NCBI RefSeq assembly: GCF_024346875.1
Contig: NZ_AP024872.1
Span: 925,995 to 989,994 of the forward strand
Origin: Vibrio gallicus
GTDB lineage: Bacteria > Pseudomonadota > Gammaproteobacteria > Enterobacterales > Vibrionaceae
Direction of reading: 5' to 3'
Length of the DNA: 64,000 bases
A program made the position numbers and the translations under genes. This document shows positions 18,136 through 26,363 of the stretch, one piece after another (the first letter of the stretch is position 1; each line of letters opens with the position of its first letter). The notes under the pieces were generated by a model. It had not been told where the DNA came from. It saw only the letters and a program-made list of their open reading frames with translations, and did not search any database.

Positions 18136-20217
18136 ATGGACATTCCGATGCGCATAGCTGTTTCTCGTGCTCTATCACTCTCACTTCTTACAAGCTTAAG
18201 CTACCCTGCATTTTCTCAGGTCGATATATTTCCTTCACAACAAGGATTTAGTGGGCTTATCTTTACCCCCAACGCTCAAGTATTGGAAGCCGGAAGAGGC
18301 AGTATTTTTTATGGGCAAGGAGTCCCGTATCGCAACAGTATCGCAGACCTAGATAACTGGTATGTAAACGCTGGTGTTTTTCCTCACTTAGAGGCTGGTG
18401 GTCGCATTGTTACCGATACATATAGCTGCAATGGCTATTTCGATTCAAACTGCGGTATCCGTGACCTATCGGCAACCGCCAAGCTGCAACTGCCCTATAT
18501 TAAAGATTGGACCGGATTTAATTTAGCCATTGGGGCACAAGATATCGGTGGTGCAGCCAGTAATTTTGATGCCTATTTCATCGTTGCCGATACCGAAATT
18601 GAACCATTCAACCTGCGACTCAGCGGCGGCTATGGTCAATCTGATCTGAGCCTAGGGGTCTTAGATGGGCCCTTTGCCGGTGCTGAATGGCAACCCTTTG
18701 ATTTCATGCAATTAGCGGGGGAGTACGATGCTCAACAGCTAAACGCTGCGGTTCGAATAATGACCCCACAGGGGATGTTGCCATATGGCGCACAGGTGGC
18801 CGCACAATATCAACTTTATTCAGGCCATGAGCCGCAACACAAAACTCTGTGGGGAGTAAATGCTTCAGTTCCATTATTTGGTGACACCCTCACTCGTAAA
18901 AAATACACCGATATCAAACCTGATACCGCAACACAAGTTAAGCAACAACTGACCCAAAATAAATCAGGCAGCCTAACTCAACTTATCAACAAGCTTAAAC
19001 AAGAAGGCTTTGTAAACATACAAGTAGGCTCAGATCTCGGTACGTTAGTGGTTGCACTAGAAAACAAACGCTACCGCCATAACCCGATTGATGGTGTTGG
19101 GGTCGCCCTTGGTATTATTGCGGCCAATACCAACCAAGAGATATTTAATAGCCTTCCAGGTCACACAAAAGCCTCCCAAAACATCGAGTTAATAGTGCTG
19201 CAAAACAAGATACCTATGCTGTCGGTATCTAGCGATGTAGGCTGCTACAAGACATTTTTAACGCAAGCCATAGAATGTACCAAAACCCAATTCTCTACCG
19301 ATAACCTCAATGCCAAAATGAAACAAACCCAATGGCAGTATGAAACCGTCAATGATGGATTTGGTTATAGTGAACTGATTTTTGCTCCCGTTATGAATTA
19401 TGCAGTGGCAACTGAATACGGTGTTTTTGACTATTCTGTTGGACTCGGCAGTAACCTATACACCCCCTTATGGAAAGGCGCTGCTATAGATATTCGCCAT
19501 ATTCTTCCAATCACGAATAGCGACGATTATGAAGACGGCTATTACGCGTCACAAGCGCTAGAAAACGAAGTAGACCGAGCTTTGTTCCATCAAGCCTTTC
19601 GCTTACCGGCTAATCTTATGACTCAATTTAGTGCAGGTTTAGTACGCGGTAATTATTACGGTGGCCAAAACGAAACACAGTGGTATAGCTCTACTGGTAT
19701 GCATAATTTCGGTTTTGAAGCAGGGTATTTTGAATCGAATCAAGATTCAAACTCCATCGAGAGAACGCCATTATTAGCCCACTACCGCCTATCAGTAGCG
19801 CAATGGAATTGGCAGTTACAGGTAGATGCTGGGCAATTCTGGGGAGGAGATCAGGGCGTTAAAACAACCTCTAGCCATTGGCTAGGTGATACTCGCCTTG
19901 ATGCCACTTATCTCAATAGCGAACGTGAACAATTCGTCACCCTAAACATTTCTATCCCACTCACCTTATGGCGAGAAATGGAACCCGGTTACCTGCAAGT
20001 TCGAGGCGCAAGTGAATGGAACTTCAATGTTCAAACCCGTGTTGGAGAAACCCACAACCAGCTTAATACCGGCCTAGGGCAAACGGCTAATAACTACCAC
20101 AACCTTGACCGTCAGTATTACTCTAGAACCAGACTTAACCCTGATTATTTTGAGCACAACCCGACTAGATTGCGTAATGCTTACTTAAAATACCTTGATG
20201 AAGTGGTTTACGAATAG
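18136..20217 (+). CDS. YjbH family outer-membrane protein (exopolysaccharide-associated)
   Basis: A 693-residue secreted protein with a signal peptide (cleavage after PAFSQ) and the YjbH start pattern of an FSGLIFTPNAQVLEAGRG beta segment. Repeated aromatic/Gly-rich strands and a C-terminal YLKYLDEVVYE follow. YjbH of E. coli (about 700 residues) belongs to the yjbEFGH exopolysaccharide operon and is predicted to be an outer-membrane beta-barrel-type protein. Here only the lipoprotein gene accompanies it; yjbF and yjbG homologues are not adjacent. The start may be the ATG at 18148 (MRIAVSRALS) instead of 18136; both precede the same signal peptide. Confidence 0.75.
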   Translation: MDIPMRIAVSRALSLSLLTSLSYPAFSQVDIFPSQQGFSGLIFTPNAQVLEAGRGSIFYGQGVPYRNSIADLDNWYVNAGVFPHLEAGGRIVTDTYSCNGYFDSNCGIRDLSATAKLQLPYIKDWTGFNLAIGAQDIGGAASNFDAYFIVADTEIEPFNLRLSGGYGQSDLSLGVLDGPFAGAEWQPFDFMQLAGEYDAQQLNAAVRIMTPQGMLPYGAQVAAQYQLYSGHEPQHKTLWGVNASVPLFGDTLTRKKYTDIKPDTATQVKQQLTQNKSGSLTQLINKLKQEGFVNIQVGSDLGTLVVALENKRYRHNPIDGVGVALGIIAANTNQEIFNSLPGHTKASQNIELIVLQNKIPMLSVSSDVGCYKTFLTQAIECTKTQFSTDNLNAKMKQTQWQYETVNDGFGYSELIFAPVMNYAVATEYGVFDYSVGLGSNLYTPLWKGAAIDIRHILPITNSDDYEDGYYASQALENEVDRALFHQAFRLPANLMTQFSAGLVRGNYYGGQNETQWYSSTGMHNFGFEAGYFESNQDSNSIERTPLLAHYRLSVAQWNWQLQVDAGQFWGGDQGVKTTSSHWLGDTRLDATYLNSEREQFVTLNISIPLTLWREMEPGYLQVRGASEWNFNVQTRVGETHNQLNTGLGQTANNYHNLDRQYYSRTRLNPDYFEHNPTRLRNAYLKYLDEVVYE

Positions 20218-20241
20218 TAACGAAGCACCATACCTGTTGCA

Positions 20242-20269
20242 CTGACAGCTGAAGACTTTCAGCTGTCAG
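20242..20269. terminator. Perfect 12-bp stem hairpin between convergent genes
   Basis: The sequence ctgacagctgaa-gact-ttcagctgtcag forms a perfect 12-bp stem with a 4-base loop, placed between the convergent yjbH-like and Sel1-like genes. It lacks a T-run on either side, so it may block read-through or protect 3' ends rather than act as a classical terminator. Confidence 0.5.
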
Positions 20270-20320
20270 AAGAAACCACATGACAAACTGAGAGTCTCAA
20301 ACCATCGATTCGCTCTCTCC

Positions 20321-20959
20321 TCACTTCTGTTCATCCTCAATTTGCCCTTCCGCTCTCTCGCTCCAGATCTTCGCTTTATCGTCGTCAGCTAAAGGGTTTT
20401 CAGGAGAGCGATACCATTCAGCTAAAAACATCTGAGCCCTAACACATCGATTCGAGGCCGCATGTTCAATCAAAGCTAAGCCACGATCCATATTTGACCT
20501 AATTCCATAACCTTCAAACAAGGCTAGCCCTTGCTCAAATTCTGCTTGCTCATCTCCTTGAGCCGCATCCAGCGCATTTTTCCAGTATCTATATTTATCT
20601 TGTGGTACAAGGTCTGAATTATTGTTATCACACACACGGATAAAGCCTACGATACCTTGTTCTGAATCGAGCTCTGCAGCTCTTTCATACCAATACAAGG
20701 ATTCTTTGGGGGAAGAGGATTCATTTTCTTTAGCTAATTGCAATTGCGCGGATACGAGCCCCTCATCGGCTAGAGCTAAAGTTTGGTTGTGCGCGCGTGC
20801 GCGTTCTGCAGCAGCGTTTTTGTGCAACTGCTGATCTTCTAGCTCTTTTTGCTTGATACGATCTGCCCGGTATGCAAAAAAGCGACCTATCGAAAAAAAT
20901 AGGGCTACAAATACCGCAATTGCACCGACCGTATACAAGATTTCCGTTGTTGTATCCAT
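20321..20959 (-). CDS. Membrane-anchored Sel1/TPR-like repeat protein
   Basis: A 212-residue protein with one N-terminal membrane helix (about residues 7-26), then a charged helical stretch rich in Lys, Glu, Gln and Ala. Sel1-type helical repeats follow: SAQLQLAKENE...SLYWYERAAE, and further on EQGLALFEGYGIRSNMDRGLALIEHAASNRCVRAQMFLAEWY. Sel1 repeats usually mediate protein-protein contacts. The ATG at 20959 was chosen because the longer reading begins with a TTG two codons earlier. No partner gene is adjacent, so the role is unknown. Confidence 0.65.
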   Translation of the reverse strand: MDTTTEILYTVGAIAVFVALFFSIGRFFAYRADRIKQKELEDQQLHKNAAAERARAHNQTLALADEGLVSAQLQLAKENESSSPKESLYWYERAAELDSEQGIVGFIRVCDNNNSDLVPQDKYRYWKNALDAAQGDEQAEFEQGLALFEGYGIRSNMDRGLALIEHAASNRCVRAQMFLAEWYRSPENPLADDDKAKIWSERAEGQIEDEQK

Positions 20960-21505
20960 ACACAACCACCGTCCATCGTTTCCTTACACAAGTAAAATAA
21001 GTAAGGAAATTCAAGTTTCTATCAAGATTCGCTCCATACTTGTCATACAAACATGAAAACGATATGCATTTACCTAAGGGTATTATAGTTCAATATCTCA
21101 GTATTAGACCTGTCACAACTGATGTACCGGTGAGTCGATGTGGTTCTTGTAACGACGCTCTATAGGAGCAAGAATCCTAGAATCGATGTATCGGTGTATC
21201 GGTGTTCCGATGTATCGCCACTCTCACCGCTCCCGTCATGCCGGTAGGCTTTTAAGCCGGCATCTGTGATAACTCAGTATTTATTCAATAGCGCTATACC
21301 CAACTCACACAAACACCACCTACGCAGCAAAGAGGCGTAAAAAAGCCTAAAGGAACTACGGTTCTTATAGCGCCGCTCCATAGGATCATAGATCCAAATG
21401 ACCATAGAGCCGCCCCTCACCCCTACAAACAAATACGGCAAAAATAAAACAAAAAAAGCCAGAGCATAAGCTCTGGCAAAAAGTTAACAAATGTACGAAA
21501 AACAA
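20960..21505. repeat. Gene-free region with a REP-like element and a 40-bp imperfect direct repeat
   Basis: No gene is visible. It holds one inverted copy of the window's main repeat hairpin (cgtcatgccggt...aagccggcatctgtg, 21235-21270) next to tcggtgtatcggtg-type microrepeats. Two imperfect copies of a separate element also occur: ggttcttgtaacgacgctc...ataggagc at about 21143-21182, and ggttcttatagcgccgctc...ataggatc at about 21360-21398. The malM terminator (21450-21477) closes the right side. Confidence 0.6.
21450..21477 (-). terminator. Rho-independent terminator after malM
   Basis: On the minus strand the stem gccagag/ctctggc with a short loop is followed by seven T. It lies about 28 bp beyond the malM stop. 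Confidence 0.8.
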
Positions 21506-22327
21506 TTAGGATTTGGAATTAACAGCGTCAACATAAACTTGTTGAACACCTTCAACACCTACCTCTTTCGCCTCATCTAATAAGCTAAGAGCCTTAGGAA
21601 TGTTGTCTTGTTCTACTGCCTTACGAATCGCATTGCGGTAATATGTTTGTGTCGCTTCATCAACAGACTGGGCATGTGGTGCGGTCGTTGCAGCATCTTC
21701 TTTGTCAGTAGTGAATAACGATGACGTAGCACCCTCGACTTCAACCAATACTCGACCCGTTTTCACATGTGGCGTAGGGATATCTTTTACCTCTGGAAGG
21801 TAATTACCTTTGCCTTCAGCCATCGCTCGTGCTGGGTGTATACGGTCAGTGGTTTTCTTCAGCTCAGCATCAGTAGTATAAATCAGCATAGTGACTGACT
21901 TTTCCGTTACTGGTGGTGTAAAGCGAAATTCAGCAACTAGGCGGTCACCCCATGCAAGGCGTGGACGACGATATTCAAATGCAGATGAATCGTACTTTTC
22001 AATAACTTGCCCATCTTTAGTGACAAATAGAATCTGGGGTGAAAAGAATGCATCATCAACCATTTGACTGGTGACTGATATATCTAGTGGTCCCCTATTT
22101 GATGGAATATCGAAGGCAACAACAGGACTATCTATAGTTCCGTTGTTCAAAACTTGAGTATCCTCATCAATCGCAACCGTAGATTGACTATCTAGCTTAA
22201 ACTGTGCGGTTTGCAATGATGTAATCGCAGCTACTGCACTATGCTGAGCACTTTGATGCATCACTTCTTGAGCTGCGCAACCTGTAAGGGCAACGCAACA
22301 GCTTAAAAATAGGGCGCGTAGTTTCAT
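21506..22327 (-). CDS. malM: MalM family maltose operon lipoprotein
   Basis: A 273-residue exported protein with a signal peptide ending in the lipobox ALTGC (cysteine at about 18), so probably a lipoprotein. It matches the MalM family in the FDIPSNRGPLDISVTSQM segment and in the C-terminal YYRNAIRKAVEQDNIPKALSLLDEAKEVG stretch. In E. coli malM follows lamB in the maltose regulon, and its exact function in maltodextrin use is not settled. Here it also follows lamB, separated by 127 bp containing a hairpin that likely reduces its expression relative to lamB. Confidence 0.85.
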   Translation of the reverse strand: MKLRALFLSCCVALTGCAAQEVMHQSAQHSAVAAITSLQTAQFKLDSQSTVAIDEDTQVLNNGTIDSPVVAFDIPSNRGPLDISVTSQMVDDAFFSPQILFVTKDGQVIEKYDSSAFEYRRPRLAWGDRLVAEFRFTPPVTEKSVTMLIYTTDAELKKTTDRIHPARAMAEGKGNYLPEVKDIPTPHVKTGRVLVEVEGATSSLFTTDKEDAATTAPHAQSVDEATQTYYRNAIRKAVEQDNIPKALSLLDEAKEVGVEGVQQVYVDAVNSKS

Positions 22328-22398
22328 TGGTTTTCCTTGTTATTTTTATTAGTGCTTTATCAATACACTGTCATTACTAATCAAAACACTAATAAAAA

Positions 22399-22419
22399 TA
22401 GCCGGCAAGTGGCCGGCTA
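22399..22419 (-). terminator. Hairpin with T-run between lamB and malM
   Basis: Stem tagccggc/gccggcta; on the minus strand it is followed by TTTTTATT. It sits 35 bp after the lamB stop and probably works as a partial terminator or 3' stabiliser that keeps malM expression below lamB. Confidence 0.65.
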
Positions 22420-22454
22420 CAAATTAGACCTAAATTTTCACAATTTGCGAGCGC

Positions 22455-23696
22455 TTACCACCAAGCTTCTGCTTGGATACCCACTACGTACTCAGTATCG
22501 TTGCCTGTACCGAATGCATCATCATTCTCAGTATCTAGGATGTAAGAACCGTATACACGGATCTCAGGACGAGCCCAGAAGCTGCTACCCATTGCCCAAG
22601 CTTGAGCAACTGTAAATTTAGCGTTACCGAAGTCTTCAGTTCCACCATTATTATCTAAGCGTTTACCTGCATTATAGCCACCTTCAAGTACGGTGCGCAT
22701 AGTATCATCCCACTTATACATTGGACGAACTACAACAGAGTACTGGTCGATATCGTTCTGAGCACCAGTGTCATCACCAATATCTTGACCTGCTAGGTAT
22801 GCTAACTGGTGACCCATTTCCCAAGAGTCGCCCATTGAGATAACACCCCAGTTCAATAGACGGTAACCCGTAGAATCATTAAATTGGTCTGTACCACGAG
22901 CGTAGTAAGAACCTGAACCCCAGAAGTTAGCAGCCTGAACACCGTAACCAGCTGTACCATATTGGAATACAGTTTGGTTGAAGCCATTGCTTAGACCTTG
23001 TTGAAGAATCAATGTAGCTAGTAGGCCATCATCAGCTTGCTCAGATACACCAGAATCTTTATCTACTGCGAAGTTGTATGCAAGCGCGACTTCTAGGTTA
23101 GCATCAGACCAAAGACCGATGTTTGCTAGACGTGCATCAAGGATGAAGCCAGAAGAATCACTTTTTGGTGCATCAGCATCTGTAGGATCTGTAGTATTAT
23201 CACCATCTTGGACAAGTGCTACAGAAAGCTTAGTATCACCAATAGAGATGTTTTCAATACCACCACCAGTACCTGATGTGTTTAGGTAGTAGAAGTCAGT
23301 AATGTGGATGTCTTTACGTTGGTAGTAAGTTTTACCAGCCCAAAGCGTTGCACTACGGTCAAATGCTAGAGCGCCTTTTGCTTTAACAGCAAACTGTGCA
23401 ACGTTGAAGTCACCGTCTTCCCAACCGTTTGCACCTGGAGCGCTAGAAGCAATCATTGACTCGATGCGCCAGTTAACTTCACCAGTTTTAAGATCTTGTG
23501 CAAGACCAAACTCAGAGTAGTTATCGTTCTCGTTACCTAGACGACCAACACCGTTTTTATTTACTGATACGTCTGAACCGCTGTTACCACTAATACCAGT
23601 GCCAGCACGCATATAACCATTGAAATCAACTGCTAGAGCAGAAGTAGAAAGCAATGCGGTTGCTACCGCTGCTGTGAGTATATTTAGTTTTTTCAT
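22455..23696 (-). CDS. lamB: Maltoporin (LamB family)
   Basis: A 414-residue outer-membrane trimeric porin for maltose and maltodextrins. It has a signal peptide (MKKLNILTAAVATALLSTSALA), the mature start VDFNGYMRAGTGIS, and the pattern of beta-strands typical of LamB. Family markers include WAGKTYYQRKDIHITDFYYLNTSGTGGGIE and the C-terminal VVGIQAEAWW ending in aromatic residues for BAM recognition. I chose the ATG at 23696 rather than an upstream one (23720), which would add eight residues before a standard signal peptide. It is followed by malM. Regulation by MalT is expected, but a convincing MalT box set was not identified. Confidence 0.92.
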   Translation of the reverse strand: MKKLNILTAAVATALLSTSALAVDFNGYMRAGTGISGNSGSDVSVNKNGVGRLGNENDNYSEFGLAQDLKTGEVNWRIESMIASSAPGANGWEDGDFNVAQFAVKAKGALAFDRSATLWAGKTYYQRKDIHITDFYYLNTSGTGGGIENISIGDTKLSVALVQDGDNTTDPTDADAPKSDSSGFILDARLANIGLWSDANLEVALAYNFAVDKDSGVSEQADDGLLATLILQQGLSNGFNQTVFQYGTAGYGVQAANFWGSGSYYARGTDQFNDSTGYRLLNWGVISMGDSWEMGHQLAYLAGQDIGDDTGAQNDIDQYSVVVRPMYKWDDTMRTVLEGGYNAGKRLDNNGGTEDFGNAKFTVAQAWAMGSSFWARPEIRVYGSYILDTENDDAFGTGNDTEYVVGIQAEAWW

Positions 23697-24163
23697 TATC
23701 CTGTCAACTCCCGACAACATTATATTTTTAAGTAAGGCAGAGCTAGAGACGTTCCGTTCCGATATGGAATCGCTTCATACTTGCTATCGATTAAGAGCAA
23801 TTAGAATTCGCTTGGGCCTTATCGATGTGAAAATCTTATGACTAGAAGCATATCTGTGCCTGCCCCTTGATTTTTTTTACCTAGGGGGAGTAGTAGGGTG
23901 TAGAAAAGGCGTACTAGGCGTACTTTAGGTATGAGATCACATAAACAAGGTGTATTTTCCTGTTTTTTTATGAGATTGATCTCGGGTAGGTATCTGCAAA
24001 AGAAGATCTCGATCGATGTTTAAAAAGTTCAACCCATTTTGATATGAAATCAGAGAATTTACATTTTTGTGACATGACGCAGAAAGGCTATTGCGTTAAC
24101 TCATTAAACCTTTTAACGTAAGCAAAAGCATTCAAGATTAATATAAAAAGAACACCTATTAGA
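23697..24163. promoter_or_regulatory. Divergent promoter region between lamB and glgX
   Basis: These 467 bp separate lamB (leftward) from glgX (rightward) and are AT-rich. A plus-strand ggggagtagtaggg run (about 23884-23899) resembles degenerate MalT boxes (GGGGAGGAGG). Half CRP motifs appear (gagatcaca near 23933; ttgtgacat near 24066). Palindromic gatctcgatcgat is at about 24004-24016. The expected maltose/CRP control is consistent with these but not proved. No gene is seen. Confidence 0.4.
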
Positions 24164-26164
24164 ATGATTATTAAACGATCTCGCCCTTATCCGCTGGGTG
24201 CCGAGTTAGATACAAGTGGATGTAACTTCTCAATTCATGCACCCAACCGCTCCGGTATTGCGTTGGTGCTATTTGATGAAAATGGACAATTCAAAACCTA
24301 CCCAATGACAGAGCACTTTGGTGATATTCGTCATATCTATATCAACGGCGTAAAAGCCGGTCAGAAGTATGGGTATACGGTTACTGATGAAAACAATCAA
24401 CAGTACTTATTATCGGACCCTTACGCTAAGGCCCTCAGTGCTCCTTTACACTATGAGGCGCCATTTACAGCCGAGAAAAGCTGGTTAATGCCTAAATCTG
24501 TGGTTATTTCAGGCAAATTTGACTGGCAAGACTCTGAATACCCGCGTATTCCACGCTCTGAAATGGTACTGTTTGAAACCCACGTCAAGGGTTCAACTAA
24601 ACTTAATCAACAGATCCCAATTCAAGACCGAGGAACCTATCTGGGCCTCATCAGCGAACAGATGCTCGAGTTCTATAAAGAGCAGAACATTAACTGTCTG
24701 CAACTTTTACCTATCGCTGCATGTATGCATGAGCCTCACCTACTCGAAATGAACAAGGTGAATTACTGGGGCTATAACCCTTATGTATTTATGGCTCCAG
24801 ACCCTCGTTATGCACAACTCGATGCGGTACACGAACTCAAAACGACGATTCGTGAGCTACATAAGCATAATATTGAGGTAATTTTAGATGTCGTCTATAA
24901 CCATACTGCAGAAGGTGGGAATGGCGGTTTAGTCTTTAACCTCAAATTATTAGATAACGACTATTACCTAAAACACGGTTGCCATTACGCTAACTTCACA
25001 GGATGTGGTAATACCATAGATCTAAACTATCAGCCGGCACTCAATCTAGTGATGGATACGTTGCGTTATTGGGTAACGGAATTCAAAGTTGATGGCTTTC
25101 GCTTCGATCTCGCAGCAACCTTAGGTAGAAATGGCGATGACTTTAATCGTGAAGCCGCGTTTTTCAAGGCCATCGCTCAAGATCCAACGCTAAAACAGGT
25201 AAAGCTTATTGCTGAGCCATGGGATATTGGCCCTAACGGCTATCAAGTTGGCAACTTCCCTGACGGTTGGAACGAATGTAATGATAAATTTCGAGATATT
25301 ACGCGCAGCTTCTGGCGTGGTGACCAAGGGTTTTTAAAAGAATTCGCAACCCGCATTATGGGTTCACGCGATATCTACAGTGCCAGTCGCTGGCCCCACA
25401 AGCTAACAGTTAACTATATTACGTATCACGATGGCTTTACGATGCAAGACCTCGTGTCTTACAAATTGAAGCACAATGAAGCCAATGGCGAAAACAACCA
25501 TGATGGTCATGGTGACAACCGCTCTGATAACCTGGGAACCGAAGGGGACACCGAGAGTACAGAGATTCGAATGTTGCGCGAAAAACGTAAGCGTAACTTC
25601 ATGAGCTCTCTGCTGTTTTCATTTAGTATCCCACACATCCTCACCTCCGATGTTCTATCGCATTCTCAAGGTGGTAACAATAATGCCTACTGCCAAGACA
25701 ATGAGCTGAGCTGGCTAGATTGGGAATTGGATCACCACAGCCTCGATTTTAAGAAGTGGCTCGCACAAATGGTCGCCGCTCGCCAGGAGCATATGGTGCC
25801 GTTTATTAATGCCTTTAGTGGTGAAACCAGAAATGACAACCGTGTTAGCTGGCATAGACCCGACGGTCAGTTAATGGAAATGGATGACTGGAACCAACTC
25901 AATGCCGTTTCTCTAAAACTGGGAATCGGTACCGATGGTGCAGAGTTACTCTATTTCATCAACCAATCTCAAACCCCAGCTCGCTTTAAAATACCCGATG
26001 GTGGCACCGAGCGCTGGACACTGGTTTGTGATACCGCTTATTCACAAGCAGGAGAAGGGAAAATATCCCGAGATATGCTTTTAAAACCGCAATCTATGGC
26101 GATTTTAAAAGCACAGGGCGCAGTGAAACAACTGCCTGCAACACAGCTATCAATGGAAGCCTAA
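24164..26164 (+). CDS. glgX: Glycogen debranching enzyme / isoamylase-type GH13 hydrolase
   Basis: A 666-residue cytoplasmic alpha-1,6-glucosidase, close to E. coli GlgX in length (657). It has an N-terminal CBM48-like domain (about 1-130) and a GH13 barrel. Barrel motifs: LDVVYNHTAEGG (about 242-253), DGFRFDLAATLG with the nucleophile Asp near 315, AEPWDIGPNGYQVG with the acid Glu near 350, and TYHDGFTMQD with the third catalytic Asp near 421. A small beta domain ends the protein. It stands divergent from lamB and is followed by a terminator. It may act on maltodextrins entering through LamB as well as on glycogen. Confidence 0.88.
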   Translation: MIIKRSRPYPLGAELDTSGCNFSIHAPNRSGIALVLFDENGQFKTYPMTEHFGDIRHIYINGVKAGQKYGYTVTDENNQQYLLSDPYAKALSAPLHYEAPFTAEKSWLMPKSVVISGKFDWQDSEYPRIPRSEMVLFETHVKGSTKLNQQIPIQDRGTYLGLISEQMLEFYKEQNINCLQLLPIAACMHEPHLLEMNKVNYWGYNPYVFMAPDPRYAQLDAVHELKTTIRELHKHNIEVILDVVYNHTAEGGNGGLVFNLKLLDNDYYLKHGCHYANFTGCGNTIDLNYQPALNLVMDTLRYWVTEFKVDGFRFDLAATLGRNGDDFNREAAFFKAIAQDPTLKQVKLIAEPWDIGPNGYQVGNFPDGWNECNDKFRDITRSFWRGDQGFLKEFATRIMGSRDIYSASRWPHKLTVNYITYHDGFTMQDLVSYKLKHNEANGENNHDGHGDNRSDNLGTEGDTESTEIRMLREKRKRNFMSSLLFSFSIPHILTSDVLSHSQGGNNNAYCQDNELSWLDWELDHHSLDFKKWLAQMVAARQEHMVPFINAFSGETRNDNRVSWHRPDGQLMEMDDWNQLNAVSLKLGIGTDGAELLYFINQSQTPARFKIPDGGTERWTLVCDTAYSQAGEGKISRDMLLKPQSMAILKAQGAVKQLPATQLSMEA

Positions 26165-26168
26165 AAAC

Positions 26169-26198
26169 TCCCCTTACAGGCCATCGCCTGTAAGGGGA
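26169..26198 (+). terminator. Hairpin terminator after glgX
   Basis: A perfect 12-bp stem tccccttacagg/cctgtaagggga (loop ccatcg) follows the glgX stop by 5 bp. The downstream sequence attatcatttattt is only weakly T-rich. Confidence 0.7.
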
Positions 26199-26363
26199 AT
26201 TATCATTTATTTAATCCAAATTCGCCCTTTGATTATCTAGTCACCAAGAATAAATTAAAACAGTTCTTGATCATGCTATAAAATCCACTAATATCAGCCA
26301 CTAAGAAGTGCTCAATATGTAATCCTGCTGAGCTCGTAAAATTGACAGACCAATAATATAACA

